NCBI GenBank assembly: GCA_018819175.1
Contig: JAHJQQ010000024.1
Location: 1-20,579 of the forward strand
Direction: 5' to 3'
DNA from: Gammaproteobacteria bacterium
GTDB taxonomy: Bacteria; Pseudomonadota; Gammaproteobacteria; Thiohalobacterales; Thiohalobacteraceae
Length of the DNA: 20,579 bases
Positions 8,598 to 16,054 of the stretch are shown piece by piece (within the stretch, counting starts at the first letter, position 1; every line of letters begins with the position of its first letter). A program made the translations under genes and the position numbers. The notes under the pieces were generated by a model, which did no database searches, was not told the DNA's origin, and was given only the letters and a program-made list of their open reading frames with translations.

Positions 8598-8633
8598 GTT
8601 TCTATCCTGCTCATGTAAACACTAAAAGAATTC

Positions 8634-8826
8634 TTGAACCGCCAAGACGCCAAGGTCGCCAAGAAAATCTGTTTAAGGGTTTTCGTTGGACTGGTTATTG
8701 ACGATTAATACTTGAGACATCAGATCGCAGTACATATCAAGTCAACAAACATAACATTCTTGGCGTGCTTGGCGCCTTGGCGGTTCAAACAAGGTTTTCT
8801 TGGCGACCTTGGCGCCTTGGCGGTTC
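8634..8826. repeat. Inverted repeat cluster (GAACCGC arms) between ureF and ureG
   Basis: A left arm at about 8636-8665 (GAACCGCCAAGACGCCAAGG and onward) pairs with right arms at about 8758-8788 and 8797-8826, which read TTCTTGGCG...CTTGGCGGTTC. The spacer of about 90 bp has no recognisable content. The cluster fills nearly all of the 253-bp ureF-ureG gap and belongs to the same family as the copy at 1-250. Confidence 0.85.
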
Positions 8827-8850
8827 AAAAATTTCTTTCCTGAACAAGCT

Positions 8851-9537
8851 TCATGAACGGAACAGCCGCGAATATTGCATTTCATGCCAGGCGCTCGCCA
8901 TCACCTGTCCTTGCATGACCTGTCCGATGTCATCATCGTCGAGCGTCAGCGCCTGTTGCGCGAGCTGTGGAATACGTTCGCCGAGGCGCAGCAGTATACG
9001 TTGGCCAGCGGTCTGTCCTAACGGGACGAGTTTGATCGCTGCAGCCACTTGGTTTTCGACCCACGACCAGAGATAACCCTGCACACACTGCAGCACGGGA
9101 ATTCGCCAATGCACGGAAGCCAGCGCGAATAACGTCGCGAAAGTGCTTTGCTCTTGCGTGGCAAAGGGTTTTGCGTCTGCTACGCCCAGATCAGCCAGCA
9201 AGCGCGTCAACGCCCGCGCGAGTGTTCTATCCTCCGCCTGCAGTTCCGCCGACTCACGACAGGCATACAGAAACTGATTCCAATACGCGACCCGGTCCAG
9301 ATCCGGCGCCGACCACGCCGCATGTAAACGCGCCAGCACGGGCGCATCGACACGCGCCAAGCCATTCTCCAACACACCTTCAATCCATTCCGCAGTCTGC
9401 GCCTCGTTCGTAATCCATTCCAGATGGATTGCCTGCTCCATGCCTTGCGAATAGGCATAGGCGCCCACTGGCAGCGCCGGACTGACCAGCTGCAGCAGCC
9501 GCAATAACGCGAGATCGCTGTTGTCTTCAGTGGTCAT
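8851..9537 (-). CDS. ureF: Urease accessory protein UreF
   Basis: Accessory factor that binds UreD on apo-urease and recruits or controls UreG during nickel insertion. The product is 228 residues from the chosen ATG. Its opening LLRLLQLVSPALPVGAYAYS is the conserved UreF N-terminal motif. The frame stays open upstream to 9846, but that part lies inside ureE in another frame and has no UreF similarity, so the ATG at 9535-9537, which overlaps the ureE stop by 11 bp, is the start. Length fits the family. Confidence 0.95.
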   Translation of the reverse strand: MTTEDNSDLALLRLLQLVSPALPVGAYAYSQGMEQAIHLEWITNEAQTAEWIEGVLENGLARVDAPVLARLHAAWSAPDLDRVAYWNQFLYACRESAELQAEDRTLARALTRLLADLGVADAKPFATQEQSTFATLFALASVHWRIPVLQCVQGYLWSWVENQVAAAIKLVPLGQTAGQRILLRLGERIPQLAQQALTLDDDDIGQVMQGQVMASAWHEMQYSRLFRS

Positions 9538-9982
9538 GCAGTTGCAACAGATGATGATGGCCGCCGTGATAGGCGCCGGATTCCGGCTCGAAGGACGCTT
9601 GCTCGGTCTGCACAGCAAGACCCAGGCCTTTGACCATTTCGTCCAGCACATGATCATGCCGGTAACGCAACCAGCCTGCACCGACCTGCAATGGCATGTG
9701 TCTATTGCCCAAATGATACGCCGCCCGCGCCAACAACTGCGCATCACCCGAGTATGCCGTGGATACTGTTTCCAACGCCGCGCGCACCTCGATAATTCTG
9801 CCATCGCTCGCACGCAGGCAATCGCCACCGCGCAGCACCCGGCCACGCGGCAACATCAATCCCACGTCCTCACCCGAATCCAGCTGCGTACGCAACCGAC
9901 TGCGCTGCCGATCGCCGAACGGCAGCGTCAGCACGGCATCTGCGTGCTGCGGTTGATCGAGGATCTCGGTTATTTCCAGCAT
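9527..9982 (-). CDS. ureE: Urease accessory nickel metallochaperone UreE
   Basis: Nickel-binding chaperone that passes Ni to UreG. It is 151 residues from the ATG giving MLEITEIL. The N-terminal beta-rich domain is followed by the metal-binding domain with LGNRHMPLQ and RYRHDHVLDEM. The C-terminus is His-rich (HGGHHHLLQLHDH), giving extra Ni-binding capacity. An in-frame upstream start at 10018 would add 12 residues that translate repeat DNA, so I rejected it; AGAGA just upstream of the chosen ATG can serve as ribosome site. It is coupled to ureF by overlap and separated from ureC by a 310-bp nest of repeats. Confidence 0.95.
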   Translation of the reverse strand: MLEITEILDQPQHADAVLTLPFGDRQRSRLRTQLDSGEDVGLMLPRGRVLRGGDCLRASDGRIIEVRAALETVSTAYSGDAQLLARAAYHLGNRHMPLQVGAGWLRYRHDHVLDEMVKGLGLAVQTEQASFEPESGAYHGGHHHLLQLHDH

Positions 9983-9993
9983 GCCAATTCTCT

Positions 9994-10281
9994 TTTGAAC
10001 CGCGAAGACACAATGCACTCAGAGAAATTCTTGTTTCGAACCGCAAAGGCGCAGAGGCGCAAAGAAAACATATACAATTTAAAGAACCTCTGATTTTTTA
10101 CTAAACCGTCATTCCGGCGTAGGCCGGAATGACGAATTATTCAGAGTTTCCTTAAAAAATCAGTTGCTTTCGGTGGCTTAACATCCGCTCGACGCAGATA
10201 TCCCTTGATAAATATTTTCTTTGCGCCTCTGCGCCTTTGCGGTTCAAGAATGTTTCGTTCTTGGCGTCTTGGCGGTTCATA
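9994..10281. repeat. Three-level nested palindrome between ureE and ureC
   Basis: Outer arms TTGAACCGCGAAGAC (about 9995-10009) and GTCTTGGCGGTTCAT (about 10266-10280) enclose middle arms at about 10038-10070 and 10211-10245, of the type GAACCGCAAAGGCGCAGAGG. These enclose a small TIR element (10083-10151) whose core is itself a hairpin. The whole fills the 310-bp gap between ureC and ureE. Short open frames in it are repeat translations. Confidence 0.85.
10079..10155. mobile_element. Short TIR element (69 bp) with a hairpin core
   Basis: The ends AGAACCTCTGATT and AT-TCAGAGTTTCC are degenerate forms of the 141-bp MITE ends. Direct TTAA repeats at 10079-10082 and 10152-10155 match a YTAR target duplication. 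The core 10107-10134 is a near-perfect hairpin (CGTCATTCCGG...CCGGAATGACG), a motif that also appears as a dispersed repeat in many proteobacteria. Confidence 0.7.
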
Positions 10282-10292
10282 GACAATCAGCC

Positions 10293-11996
10293 TCAGAACA
10301 GGAAATAGCGCTGCGCCAGCGGCAACACCGTCGCCGGTTCGCACACCAACAGTTCGCCGTCGGCGCGGACTGCATAGGTCTGCGAGTCCACTTCCATCTT
10401 CGGTTGATAGCTGTTGTGGATCAGATCCTGTTTGCGCACGGAACGGCAACCGCGCACGGCAACCAGACGCCGATCCAGACCGAGCTCATCAGCCATACCC
10501 GCATCCAGACCCGCCTGCGATACGAAACTCACGCAGGTCGCGCCGCGCGCCTTGCCGAAGGCGCCGAACATCGGCCGGTAGTGCACCGGTTGCGGCGTGG
10601 GTATCGAGGCATTGGGATCGCCCATCGGCGCCGCGGCGATCATGCCACCCTTCAGGATCATCGACGGCTTCACCCCGAAGAACGCAGGCTTCCATAACAC
10701 CAGGTCTGCCAGCTTGCCGACCTCGACAGAACCGATCTCATGCGCCATGCCATGTGTGATCGCCGGGTTGATGGTGTATTTGGCGATATAACGTCGGGCG
10801 CGGAAATTGTCGTGCCGCGCCGTATCCTGCTGCAACGCGCCGCGCTGCACCTTCATCTTGTGCGCCGTCTGCCAGGTTCGCGTGATGACTTCTCCGATAC
10901 GGCCCATCGCCTGCGAGTCCGATGCGATCATCGAGAAGGCGCCGAGATCATGCAGGATATCTTCGGCCGCAATGGTCTCGCGGCGGATACGCGATTCGGC
11001 GAAGGCCACGTCTTCGGCGATATTCGGGTCCAGGTGATGGCAGACCATCAGCATGTCGAGATGCTCATCGACCGTATTGACGGTGTAGGGTCGGGTCGGA
11101 TTGGTACTCGATGGCAGCACATTGGCTTCACCACAGGCCTTGATGATGTCGGGCGCATGTCCACCGCCGGCCCCTTCGGTGTGATAGGTATGGATCGCGC
11201 GGCCCTTGAAAGCGGCCAGCGTATCCTCCACGAAACCCGATTCGTTGAGCGTGTCGGTGTGAATCGCCACCTGAATATCATGCTGCTCGGCAACAGTGAG
11301 ACAGTTGTCGATCGCCGCCGGCGTGGTGCCCCAATCCTCATGCAGCTTGAGACCCATGACACCCGCGCGCAGTTGCTCCTCCAGCGCCTGTGGCAGACTC
11401 GCGTTGCCCTTACCCAGGAAACCGAAGTTCATCGGAAAGGCATCGGTCGCCTGATACATGCGATGGATATACCAGGGCCCCGGCGTACAGGTTGTCGCGT
11501 TGGTGCCCGCGGCCGGTCCCGTGCCGCCACCGATCATGGTGGTGATGCCGGACATCAAGGCATCCTCTATTTGCTGGGGGCAAATGAAATGGATGTGTGC
11601 GTCGATCGCGCCGGCCGTCAGGATCTGACCTTCTCCCGCGATCACTTCGGTACCCGGCCCGATAATGATATCCACGCCCGGCTGCACATCCGGATTACCG
11701 GCCTTGCCGATACCGGCGATGCGACCCTGTTTGATACCGACGTCGGCTTTAACGATGCCCCAGTGATCGAGAATCAGCGCATTGGTAATGACCAGATCAA
11801 CAACCTCGGAGCCGGAGCGCTGGCTCTGCCCCATACCGTCACGAATGACCTTGCCGCCGCCGAACTTAACCTCTTCACCGTAGATGGTGCGATCGTCCTC
11901 GACCTCTATCCACAGCTCGGTATCGCCAAGCCGGACCCGATCACCCACGGTCGGTCCGAACATTTCCGCATAGGCGCGACGATCAATGCTGCTCAT
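10293..11996 (-). CDS. ureC: Urease alpha (catalytic) subunit UreC
   Basis: Catalytic subunit of nickel urease, which hydrolyses urea to ammonia and carbamate in the cytoplasm. The product is 567 residues, full length for bacterial UreC. All active-site positions fall at the numbers used for Klebsiella urease: nickel ligands His134 and His136 (IDAHIHFICP), carbamylated Lys217 and His219 (GLKLHEDWG), His246, His272, Asp360 (SDSQAMGR), flap Cys319 and catalytic His320 (MVCHH). The start overlaps the ureB stop by 4 bp. Nothing suggests inactivation. Confidence 0.99.
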   Translation of the reverse strand: MSSIDRRAYAEMFGPTVGDRVRLGDTELWIEVEDDRTIYGEEVKFGGGKVIRDGMGQSQRSGSEVVDLVITNALILDHWGIVKADVGIKQGRIAGIGKAGNPDVQPGVDIIIGPGTEVIAGEGQILTAGAIDAHIHFICPQQIEDALMSGITTMIGGGTGPAAGTNATTCTPGPWYIHRMYQATDAFPMNFGFLGKGNASLPQALEEQLRAGVMGLKLHEDWGTTPAAIDNCLTVAEQHDIQVAIHTDTLNESGFVEDTLAAFKGRAIHTYHTEGAGGGHAPDIIKACGEANVLPSSTNPTRPYTVNTVDEHLDMLMVCHHLDPNIAEDVAFAESRIRRETIAAEDILHDLGAFSMIASDSQAMGRIGEVITRTWQTAHKMKVQRGALQQDTARHDNFRARRYIAKYTINPAITHGMAHEIGSVEVGKLADLVLWKPAFFGVKPSMILKGGMIAAAPMGDPNASIPTPQPVHYRPMFGAFGKARGATCVSFVSQAGLDAGMADELGLDRRLVAVRGCRSVRKQDLIHNSYQPKMEVDSQTYAVRADGELLVCEPATVLPLAQRYFLF

Positions 11997-12310
11997 AACA
12001 TATTCTCCAGCAGGCCCATGACCTTGCCATTGAAACCATACACACGCCGCTCGCCGGCATAGGCCACCAGCTCAACCTCGCGTTCCTGGCCCGGCTCGAA
12101 ACGCACGGCGGTACCCGCCGCAATATTCAATCGATAGCCACGCGCGCGTTCGCGATCGAATACCAGCGCGCTGTTGGTTTCATAAAAATGGTAATGCGAA
12201 CCCACCTGGATCGGCCGGTCGCCGGAATTGGCCACCAGCAAACGACAAGTCTCGCGCCCCACATTGAGCTCCAGCTCACCTGACAGCGTTTCGATTTCAC
12301 CTGGGATCAT
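11993..12310 (-). CDS. ureB: Urease beta subunit UreB
   Basis: Structural beta subunit of urease, 105 residues, in the three-subunit (UreA/UreB/UreC) arrangement of most bacteria. It begins MIPGEIETLSGELELNVGRE and contains the conserved GSHYHFYETNSALVFDR, both diagnostic. It overlaps ureC by 4 bp. It is separated from ureA by a 241-bp repeat-filled gap, which is unusual since ureA and ureB are normally adjacent and their products are needed in equal amounts. Confidence 0.98.
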   Translation of the reverse strand: MIPGEIETLSGELELNVGRETCRLLVANSGDRPIQVGSHYHFYETNSALVFDRERARGYRLNIAAGTAVRFEPGQEREVELVAYAGERRVYGFNGKVMGLLENML

Positions 12311-12333
12311 GTTCAGCTCCTAGACCGCATGCA

Positions 12334-12543
12334 TTGAACCGCTAAGACATCAAAAGCATTTACGAACCGCAAAGGCGCAGAGGCGCAGAGAAAAATTTAA
12401 TGACGCAAAAACTATGGGCTCTACGTTTAACGCCGAACGGATATGCCTCAAGTCTTTGAGCTTTTAACATCATTAATGTTTCCTTTGCGCCTCTGCGCCT
12501 TTGCGGTTCAATAATTTTTTTCTTGGTGCCTTGGCGGTTCATT
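12334..12543. repeat. Nested inverted repeats between ureA and ureB
   Basis: Outer arms lie at about 12334-12348 (TGAACCGCTAAGAC) and 12522-12543 (CTTGGTGCCTTGGCGGTTCA). Inner arms at about 12364-12395 and 12481-12510 are GAACCGCAAAGGCGCAGAGG-type and almost perfectly complementary. The spacer of about 85 bp is unrelated to the other copies and holds nothing I recognise. The cluster ends 9 bp past the ureA stop codon. Confidence 0.85.
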
Positions 12544-12551
12544 AACAAAGT

Positions 12552-12854
12552 TCAAACAATCGGGTTATGCACGGTCACCAGTTTGGTGCCGTCCGGAAAG
12601 GTTGCTTCGACCTGTACGTCGGGGATCATTTCCGCGATACCCTCCATGACATCCTCGCGTGACAACAGTGTCGTGCCGACATGCATCAGCTCGGCGACGG
12701 TCTTGCCGTCGCGCGCACCTTCGAGAATCGCGAAGCTGATATAGGCAACCGCTTCAGGATAGTTCAGCTTCAGTCCGCGCGCCTTGCGACGCTCAGCAAG
12801 CAGCGCGGCGGAAAACAACAACAACTTGTCTTTTTCGCGTGGTGAAAGTTCCAT
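12552..12854 (-). CDS. ureA: Urease gamma subunit UreA
   Basis: Structural gamma subunit of urease, 100 residues, the family's standard length. It begins MELSPREKDKLLLFSAALLA and contains LNYPEAVAYISFAILEGARD and the C-terminal VQVEATFPDGTKLVTVHNPI, all strongly conserved. A ribosome site AGAGGA lies 5 bp before the ATG. It follows ureD after 18 bp. Confidence 0.98.
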   Translation of the reverse strand: MELSPREKDKLLLFSAALLAERRKARGLKLNYPEAVAYISFAILEGARDGKTVAELMHVGTTLLSREDVMEGIAEMIPDVQVEATFPDGTKLVTVHNPIV

Positions 12855-12872
12855 GCACGTTCCTCTTAACTA

Positions 12873-13718
12873 TTATGTATTCCAGACGCGCGGCGCACAG
12901 GCGGCGCGATTCAATAAGGCCGGCCGCAGCACTGCCCAGGCCTGACTGAGACAATCGCGCGCGCGCTGCGCCCGCGCGCCCAGATAACGACACACCAGCA
13001 CGTCATCGAGTTGCGTAACCGAAAAGGCTTCATCGGCGCCGATATCGACTGCCGTACGAACCTGCTCGACAAGACCATCAATGCGTCCAACGGCAACCAG
13101 CGTCGCGGTCAGGGTATGTCCGCGCAGCCCCCAGGCAGCCTGCAAGGCGGGCACGCCGCCGTCGAAGCGCGCGCGCTCCAACCAGATCGGTTCACCCTCT
13201 CGCCAGATCTCAAAACGTTGGCGCAGATCTCCCCGCAGAAAAACTTCGTTGGATGCCGGCCGTCCCAAACAGAGCATCTCCCACCCAATGAACTGTGCAT
13301 TGCCGGCGAGATCCACGCGCGTCAGAGCATCCGCCCGCGCACCGTCATAGACAATGGTTTCCTGCGGCAGCCACTCCAGGCAGGCATCCGCCTCCAATGC
13401 GATACGCTGCATGAGTGCCGCGCGCGGGCCACCGCTGCGATAGAACTTGCCGGCCGCCGGTGTCGTGATCAACGCGTGTGCACCTGACCGCACGTTGACA
13501 TCGATCGATAATTCATCCCCGCCAACCACACCACCCGGCGGGTGCAACAAATACAGATGCGGGACCTGCCCCTCGGGGTAAAACGGGCGCTGGAGTCGTA
13601 ACGGCCCCAGATGCCTGCATTCGGTCATGACCGTACGCCCATGGCGCGGCGCCAAAGTCAGCGCCAGCTCTGCGCGCCAGCCCGAGACGACTGTTGCAGT
13701 GCTATCCGAGTGAGGCAT
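12873..13718 (-). CDS. ureD: Urease accessory protein UreD
   Basis: Scaffold of the urease activation complex (UreD-UreF-UreG on apo-urease), 281 residues from the chosen ATG. Conserved segments are PEGQVPHLYLLHPPGGVVGG and TTPAAGKFYRSGG near the N-terminus. A TTG 18 bp further upstream (13736) would add MVRIYF; I preferred the ATG at 13716-13718 because the added residues look unrelated. Neither has a clear ribosome site, and both overlap the end of the nickel-permease gene, suggesting coupling to it. Confidence 0.94.
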   Translation of the reverse strand: MPHSDSTATVVSGWRAELALTLAPRHGRTVMTECRHLGPLRLQRPFYPEGQVPHLYLLHPPGGVVGGDELSIDVNVRSGAHALITTPAAGKFYRSGGPRAALMQRIALEADACLEWLPQETIVYDGARADALTRVDLAGNAQFIGWEMLCLGRPASNEVFLRGDLRQRFEIWREGEPIWLERARFDGGVPALQAAWGLRGHTLTATLVAVGRIDGLVEQVRTAVDIGADEAFSVTQLDDVLVCRYLGARAQRARDCLSQAWAVLRPALLNRAACAPRVWNT

Positions 13719-14397
13719 AAAGTAAATGCGTACCAAAGCCGATGGAGCCCAGCGCTACGGTGGCGCGCAGCAGCCGCACCGCGCGCGTACCCCAGGATGT
13801 GACATAGCGGAACAATCCACTCAGCGCACCACCAAAGACCAGCATGGCGGCCAACACACCGGCACCGAATATCAATAGATAGCTCAATCCCACCAAGGGA
13901 GACGACTGCGCGGACAGCGGTAATAAAGCCAGCAGCGGCGCCGATCCGGCCGTGCCGTGCAACATACCCACCATGACGGCACCATGCTGATGGCGATGCG
14001 GTTGCGAATCTTGATGCGGGGCATGTCGATGCCAATGCGCATGTGCCGGCAAGCCTTCATGGGCATGAAAATGGAAATGCGCGCGTCGGCGCAGCAGATC
14101 CCACATCACATACAGCCCGATCAGAATCAGCACGAGGCCAACCAGCTGCTCTGCGTAGTGACTCAAGTCCGCCGGTATCGCCATTCCCAATCCCATGACC
14201 GCCGCACCCACCAACATCAGGACCAGACCGTGACCCAGCGCCCAACGCAGGCAGAAACGTAACGTATCGCGATAGCTGCCACGCAGGCTGGAGAGTCCGG
14301 ATACCGCCATAATGTGATCGGCATCCAGGGCATGCATCAACCCGAGGCCGAAGGCCAGACTCAATATCCCAACAATATTGCCCGACTCCTGCACCAC
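13702..14397 (-). CDS. Nickel permease of the UreH/NicO type
   Basis: Inner-membrane protein of 231 residues with about six hydrophobic segments. The metal-transporter signature HX4DH is present as HALDADHI (His22, Asp27, His28). A His-rich stretch (about residues 91-120, FHFHAHEGLPAHAHWHRHAP and beyond) lies between membrane segments and would bind Ni. It heads the urease run and its 3' end overlaps ureD, which points to supply of nickel for urease. The start is GTG (14397, or the adjacent GTG at 14394), preceded by AAGGAAAGG. Calling the metal nickel rests on context. Confidence 0.85.
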   Translation of the reverse strand: MVQESGNIVGILSLAFGLGLMHALDADHIMAVSGLSSLRGSYRDTLRFCLRWALGHGLVLMLVGAAVMGLGMAIPADLSHYAEQLVGLVLILIGLYVMWDLLRRRAHFHFHAHEGLPAHAHWHRHAPHQDSQPHRHQHGAVMVGMLHGTAGSAPLLALLPLSAQSSPLVGLSYLLIFGAGVLAAMLVFGGALSGLFRYVTSWGTRAVRLLRATVALGSIGFGTHLLYASLG

Positions 14398-14503
14398 GCC
14401 TTTCCTTCACATCTATCCAGATAATCAACGCAGTCCGCCTAAGGCGACGCTCGCTCGGCCCCAGCCGCACTCTTCCTCCATCCGGCTGTGGCGGCAGATC
14501 CCT
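14398..14503. other. Leader region of the urease run, no clear promoter
   Basis: This gap between the nickel-permease start and the MITE must hold the start of the urease transcript unless it begins further upstream. I found no good sigma-70 pair. One GC-N10-CC pair near 14450 lacks the TTGC block needed for sigma-54. The segment between the MITE and the tRNA (14653-14784) also shows no gene. Confidence 0.5.
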
Positions 14504-14652
14504 CTAAGGAACCTCTGATTAATTCGCTGAAGCGGCATCTGCTGCGTTGCAGCCGGGCTCAAAATACTCATTTACGCCGTGTAAACTCCGTTTTCTCGCC
14601 CGTCTGCGCCTTGCATCTGCTCGCTTGATCAAATTAATCAGAGGTTCCCTAA
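14504..14652. mobile_element. 141-bp MITE, copy 2 (perfect CTAA target duplication)
   Basis: The element at 14508-14648 has the same length and ends as copy 1 and differs by only a handful of substitutions. It is flanked by CTAA at 14504-14507 and 14649-14652, a clean YTAR target duplication as made by IS5-group transposases. It has no coding capacity. It sits 107 bp upstream of the nickel-permease start, in the presumed leader of the urease run. Confidence 0.88.
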
Positions 14653-14784
14653 GCTACTGTGCCACGGTAAATTCGCGCCCAGCCCGTTGGAAGCGGAACA
14701 GTACCCTGCCTGACCCACCCGCAATCATCAAAACTCATCCGGCACCTAGGTTCATCGCCATAATCTGCTAAACTCTCCCGCCAC

Positions 14785-14861
14785 GCGCCCGTAGCTCAGC
14801 TGGATAGAGTACCGCCCTCCGAAGGCGGGGGTCACAGGTTCGAATCCTGTCGGGCGCGCCA
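14785..14861 (+). tRNA. tRNA-Arg (anticodon CCG)
   Basis: A 77-nt cloverleaf. Acceptor GCGCCCG (14785-14791) pairs with CGGGCGC (14851-14857), followed by discriminator G and an encoded CCA (14859-14861). The anticodon arm is CCGCC-CTCCGAA-GGCGG, giving anticodon CCG for Arg codon CGG. The T-arm is ACAGG-TTCGAAT-CCTGT. The last 16 nt, including CCA, are repeated three more times downstream. Confidence 0.97.
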
Positions 14862-15227
14862 TCTTCGATGCCACACCCTGGATTGCCGGCCCTCGAGCAT
14901 AGCTCGAGTGCGTTCGTCTCGCGCGAAGCTGCGCTTCGCAAAACCACTCGCCTCACCCTGTCGGGCGCGCCATCTTCGATGCCACACCCTGGATTGCCGG
15001 CCCTCGAGCATAGCTCGAGTGCGTTCGTCTCGTGCGAAGCTGCGCTTCGCAAACACCACTCGCCTCACCCTGTCGGGCGCGCCATCTTCGATGTCACACC
15101 CTGGATTGCCGGCCCTCGAGCATAGCTCGAGTGCGTTCGTCTCGCGCGAAGCTGCGCTTCGCAAACACCACTCGCCTCACCCTGTCGGGCGCGCCATCTT
15201 CGATGTCACACCCTGGATTGCCGGCCC
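14846..15227. repeat. Tandem 111/112-bp repeat that duplicates the tRNA-Arg 3' end (3.4 copies)
   Basis: Units begin at 14846 (inside the tRNA), 14957, 15069 and 15181. Each starts CCTGTCGGGCGCGCCA, the last 16 nt of the tRNA, and the copies are nearly identical (C/T changes and one indel). Each full unit holds two perfect 7-bp hairpins with 3-nt loops: CTCGAGC-ATA-GCTCGAG and GCGAAGC-TGC-GCTTCGC. The last, 47-bp partial unit ends exactly before the stop codon of the convergent ATPase gene. Open frames through the array (CSRAGNPGC peptides) merely translate the repeat. Confidence 0.95.
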
Positions 15228-16025
15228 TCAGGCAGCAGCCAGGCCATCGGTGAAGCGCTCGGTGCGCGCCTTGGCTTCGGCCATTTCTTGTAACATTTTC
15301 TGGCTGGTGACATGCAACGGAATATCGTAAGTAATGGTCGCGCCGTAGGCATTGGGCGCCTGCGCATCGAGGCGCGCCTTATCGAACACCAGCAACCGCG
15401 TACCAAGGTCGAAGCCTTCCTTGATATCGTGCGTGACCATGAAGATGGTCATGTGATGTTCTTCCCAGAGACGCAGGATCAATTTGTGCATATCCGCCGA
15501 AATGCCTGGGTCGAGCGCACCAAAGGGTTCATCGAGCAATAGAATGCGCGGTTGTTTGATCACCGATTGCGCAATCGACAGGCGCTGCTGCATGCCTCCC
15601 GACAACTCGGTCGCGTATTTATCGCGCGCATGATACAGGCCGACTTCGTCGAGCATAGCCGTGGCCCGCTCGCGGATTTCGCCACGCTTGCGGCCGAACA
15701 ACTTACCCAGCAGCGGGGCGCGCTCCAACTCCAGACCCAGCATCACGTTTTCCAGCACGGTCAGATGCGGGAACACCGAATACCGCTGGAACACAATGCC
15801 GCGATCCGGCCCGGGTTCATCAGGCAATGGCTTGCCATCGATCAGAAACTCACCGCGCGTCGGCGTTTCCTGACCCAGCAACATGCGCAGGAAAGTCGAC
15901 TTGCCGCACCCGGAGGCGCCGACCACGGTGATGAATTCCCGTTCTTTGACCTCAAGGCTGACATTCTCCAGCACGACCTGATCGCCGTACTCTTTCCATA
16001 ATTTGCGCACTGAGATCATATTCAT
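15228..16025 (-). CDS. ABC transporter ATP-binding protein, guanidine/'urea carboxylase' region
   Basis: ATPase of a nitrate/taurine-type ABC importer, 265 residues. Walker A GASGCGKST is at 36-44, signature LSGGMQQRLSIAQ starts at 141 and Walker B ILLLDEPFGALD at 161. The order binding protein-permease-ATPase, the riboswitch at the head of the operon and the adjacent DUF1989 pair identify the transporter that accompanies guanidine (formerly 'urea') carboxylase genes. It should power uptake of guanidine or a close relative. It is the last gene of the operon, and its stop codon abuts the tRNA-derived repeat array. Confidence 0.88.
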   Translation of the reverse strand: MNMISVRKLWKEYGDQVVLENVSLEVKEREFITVVGASGCGKSTFLRMLLGQETPTRGEFLIDGKPLPDEPGPDRGIVFQRYSVFPHLTVLENVMLGLELERAPLLGKLFGRKRGEIRERATAMLDEVGLYHARDKYATELSGGMQQRLSIAQSVIKQPRILLLDEPFGALDPGISADMHKLILRLWEEHHMTIFMVTHDIKEGFDLGTRLLVFDKARLDAQAPNAYGATITYDIPLHVTSQKMLQEMAEAKARTERFTDGLAAA

Positions 16026-16054
16026 GCGACACCCATTCCAGAATAAATCCCGAT

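Noticed and set aside
9538..9846. N-terminal extension of UreF to 331 residues
   Set aside because: The extension lies in an alternative frame of ureE and lacks UreF similarity; the family N-terminus begins right after the ATG at 9537.
10740..12062. Long plus-strand open frame of 440 codons opposite ureC
   Set aside because: It is the antisense shadow of ureC, with no recognisable domain and no promoter or ribosome site.
14440..14465. Sigma-54 promoter for the urease run
   Set aside because: A GG-N10-GC pair exists on the minus strand, but the -12 block reads GAGC instead of TTGC and the -24 block lacks GGCAC.
14846..15227. Attachment-site duplication by an integrative element at the tRNA-Arg 3' end
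   Set aside because: The 16-bp repeats resemble att sites, but the intervals are only about 112 bp and near-identical, with no integrase or cargo, so tandem duplication fits better.
14846..15227. CRISPR-like array
   Set aside because: The whole unit is repeated rather than short repeats alternating with unique spacers, and no cas genes are present.
14868..15330. Several overlapping open frames across the tandem repeat near the tRNA, with repeated SRAGNPGC-type peptides
   Set aside because: They exist only because the 111/112-bp unit lacks stops in some frames; there is no ribosome site or family similarity, and the unit's conserved features are the tRNA tail and hairpins.
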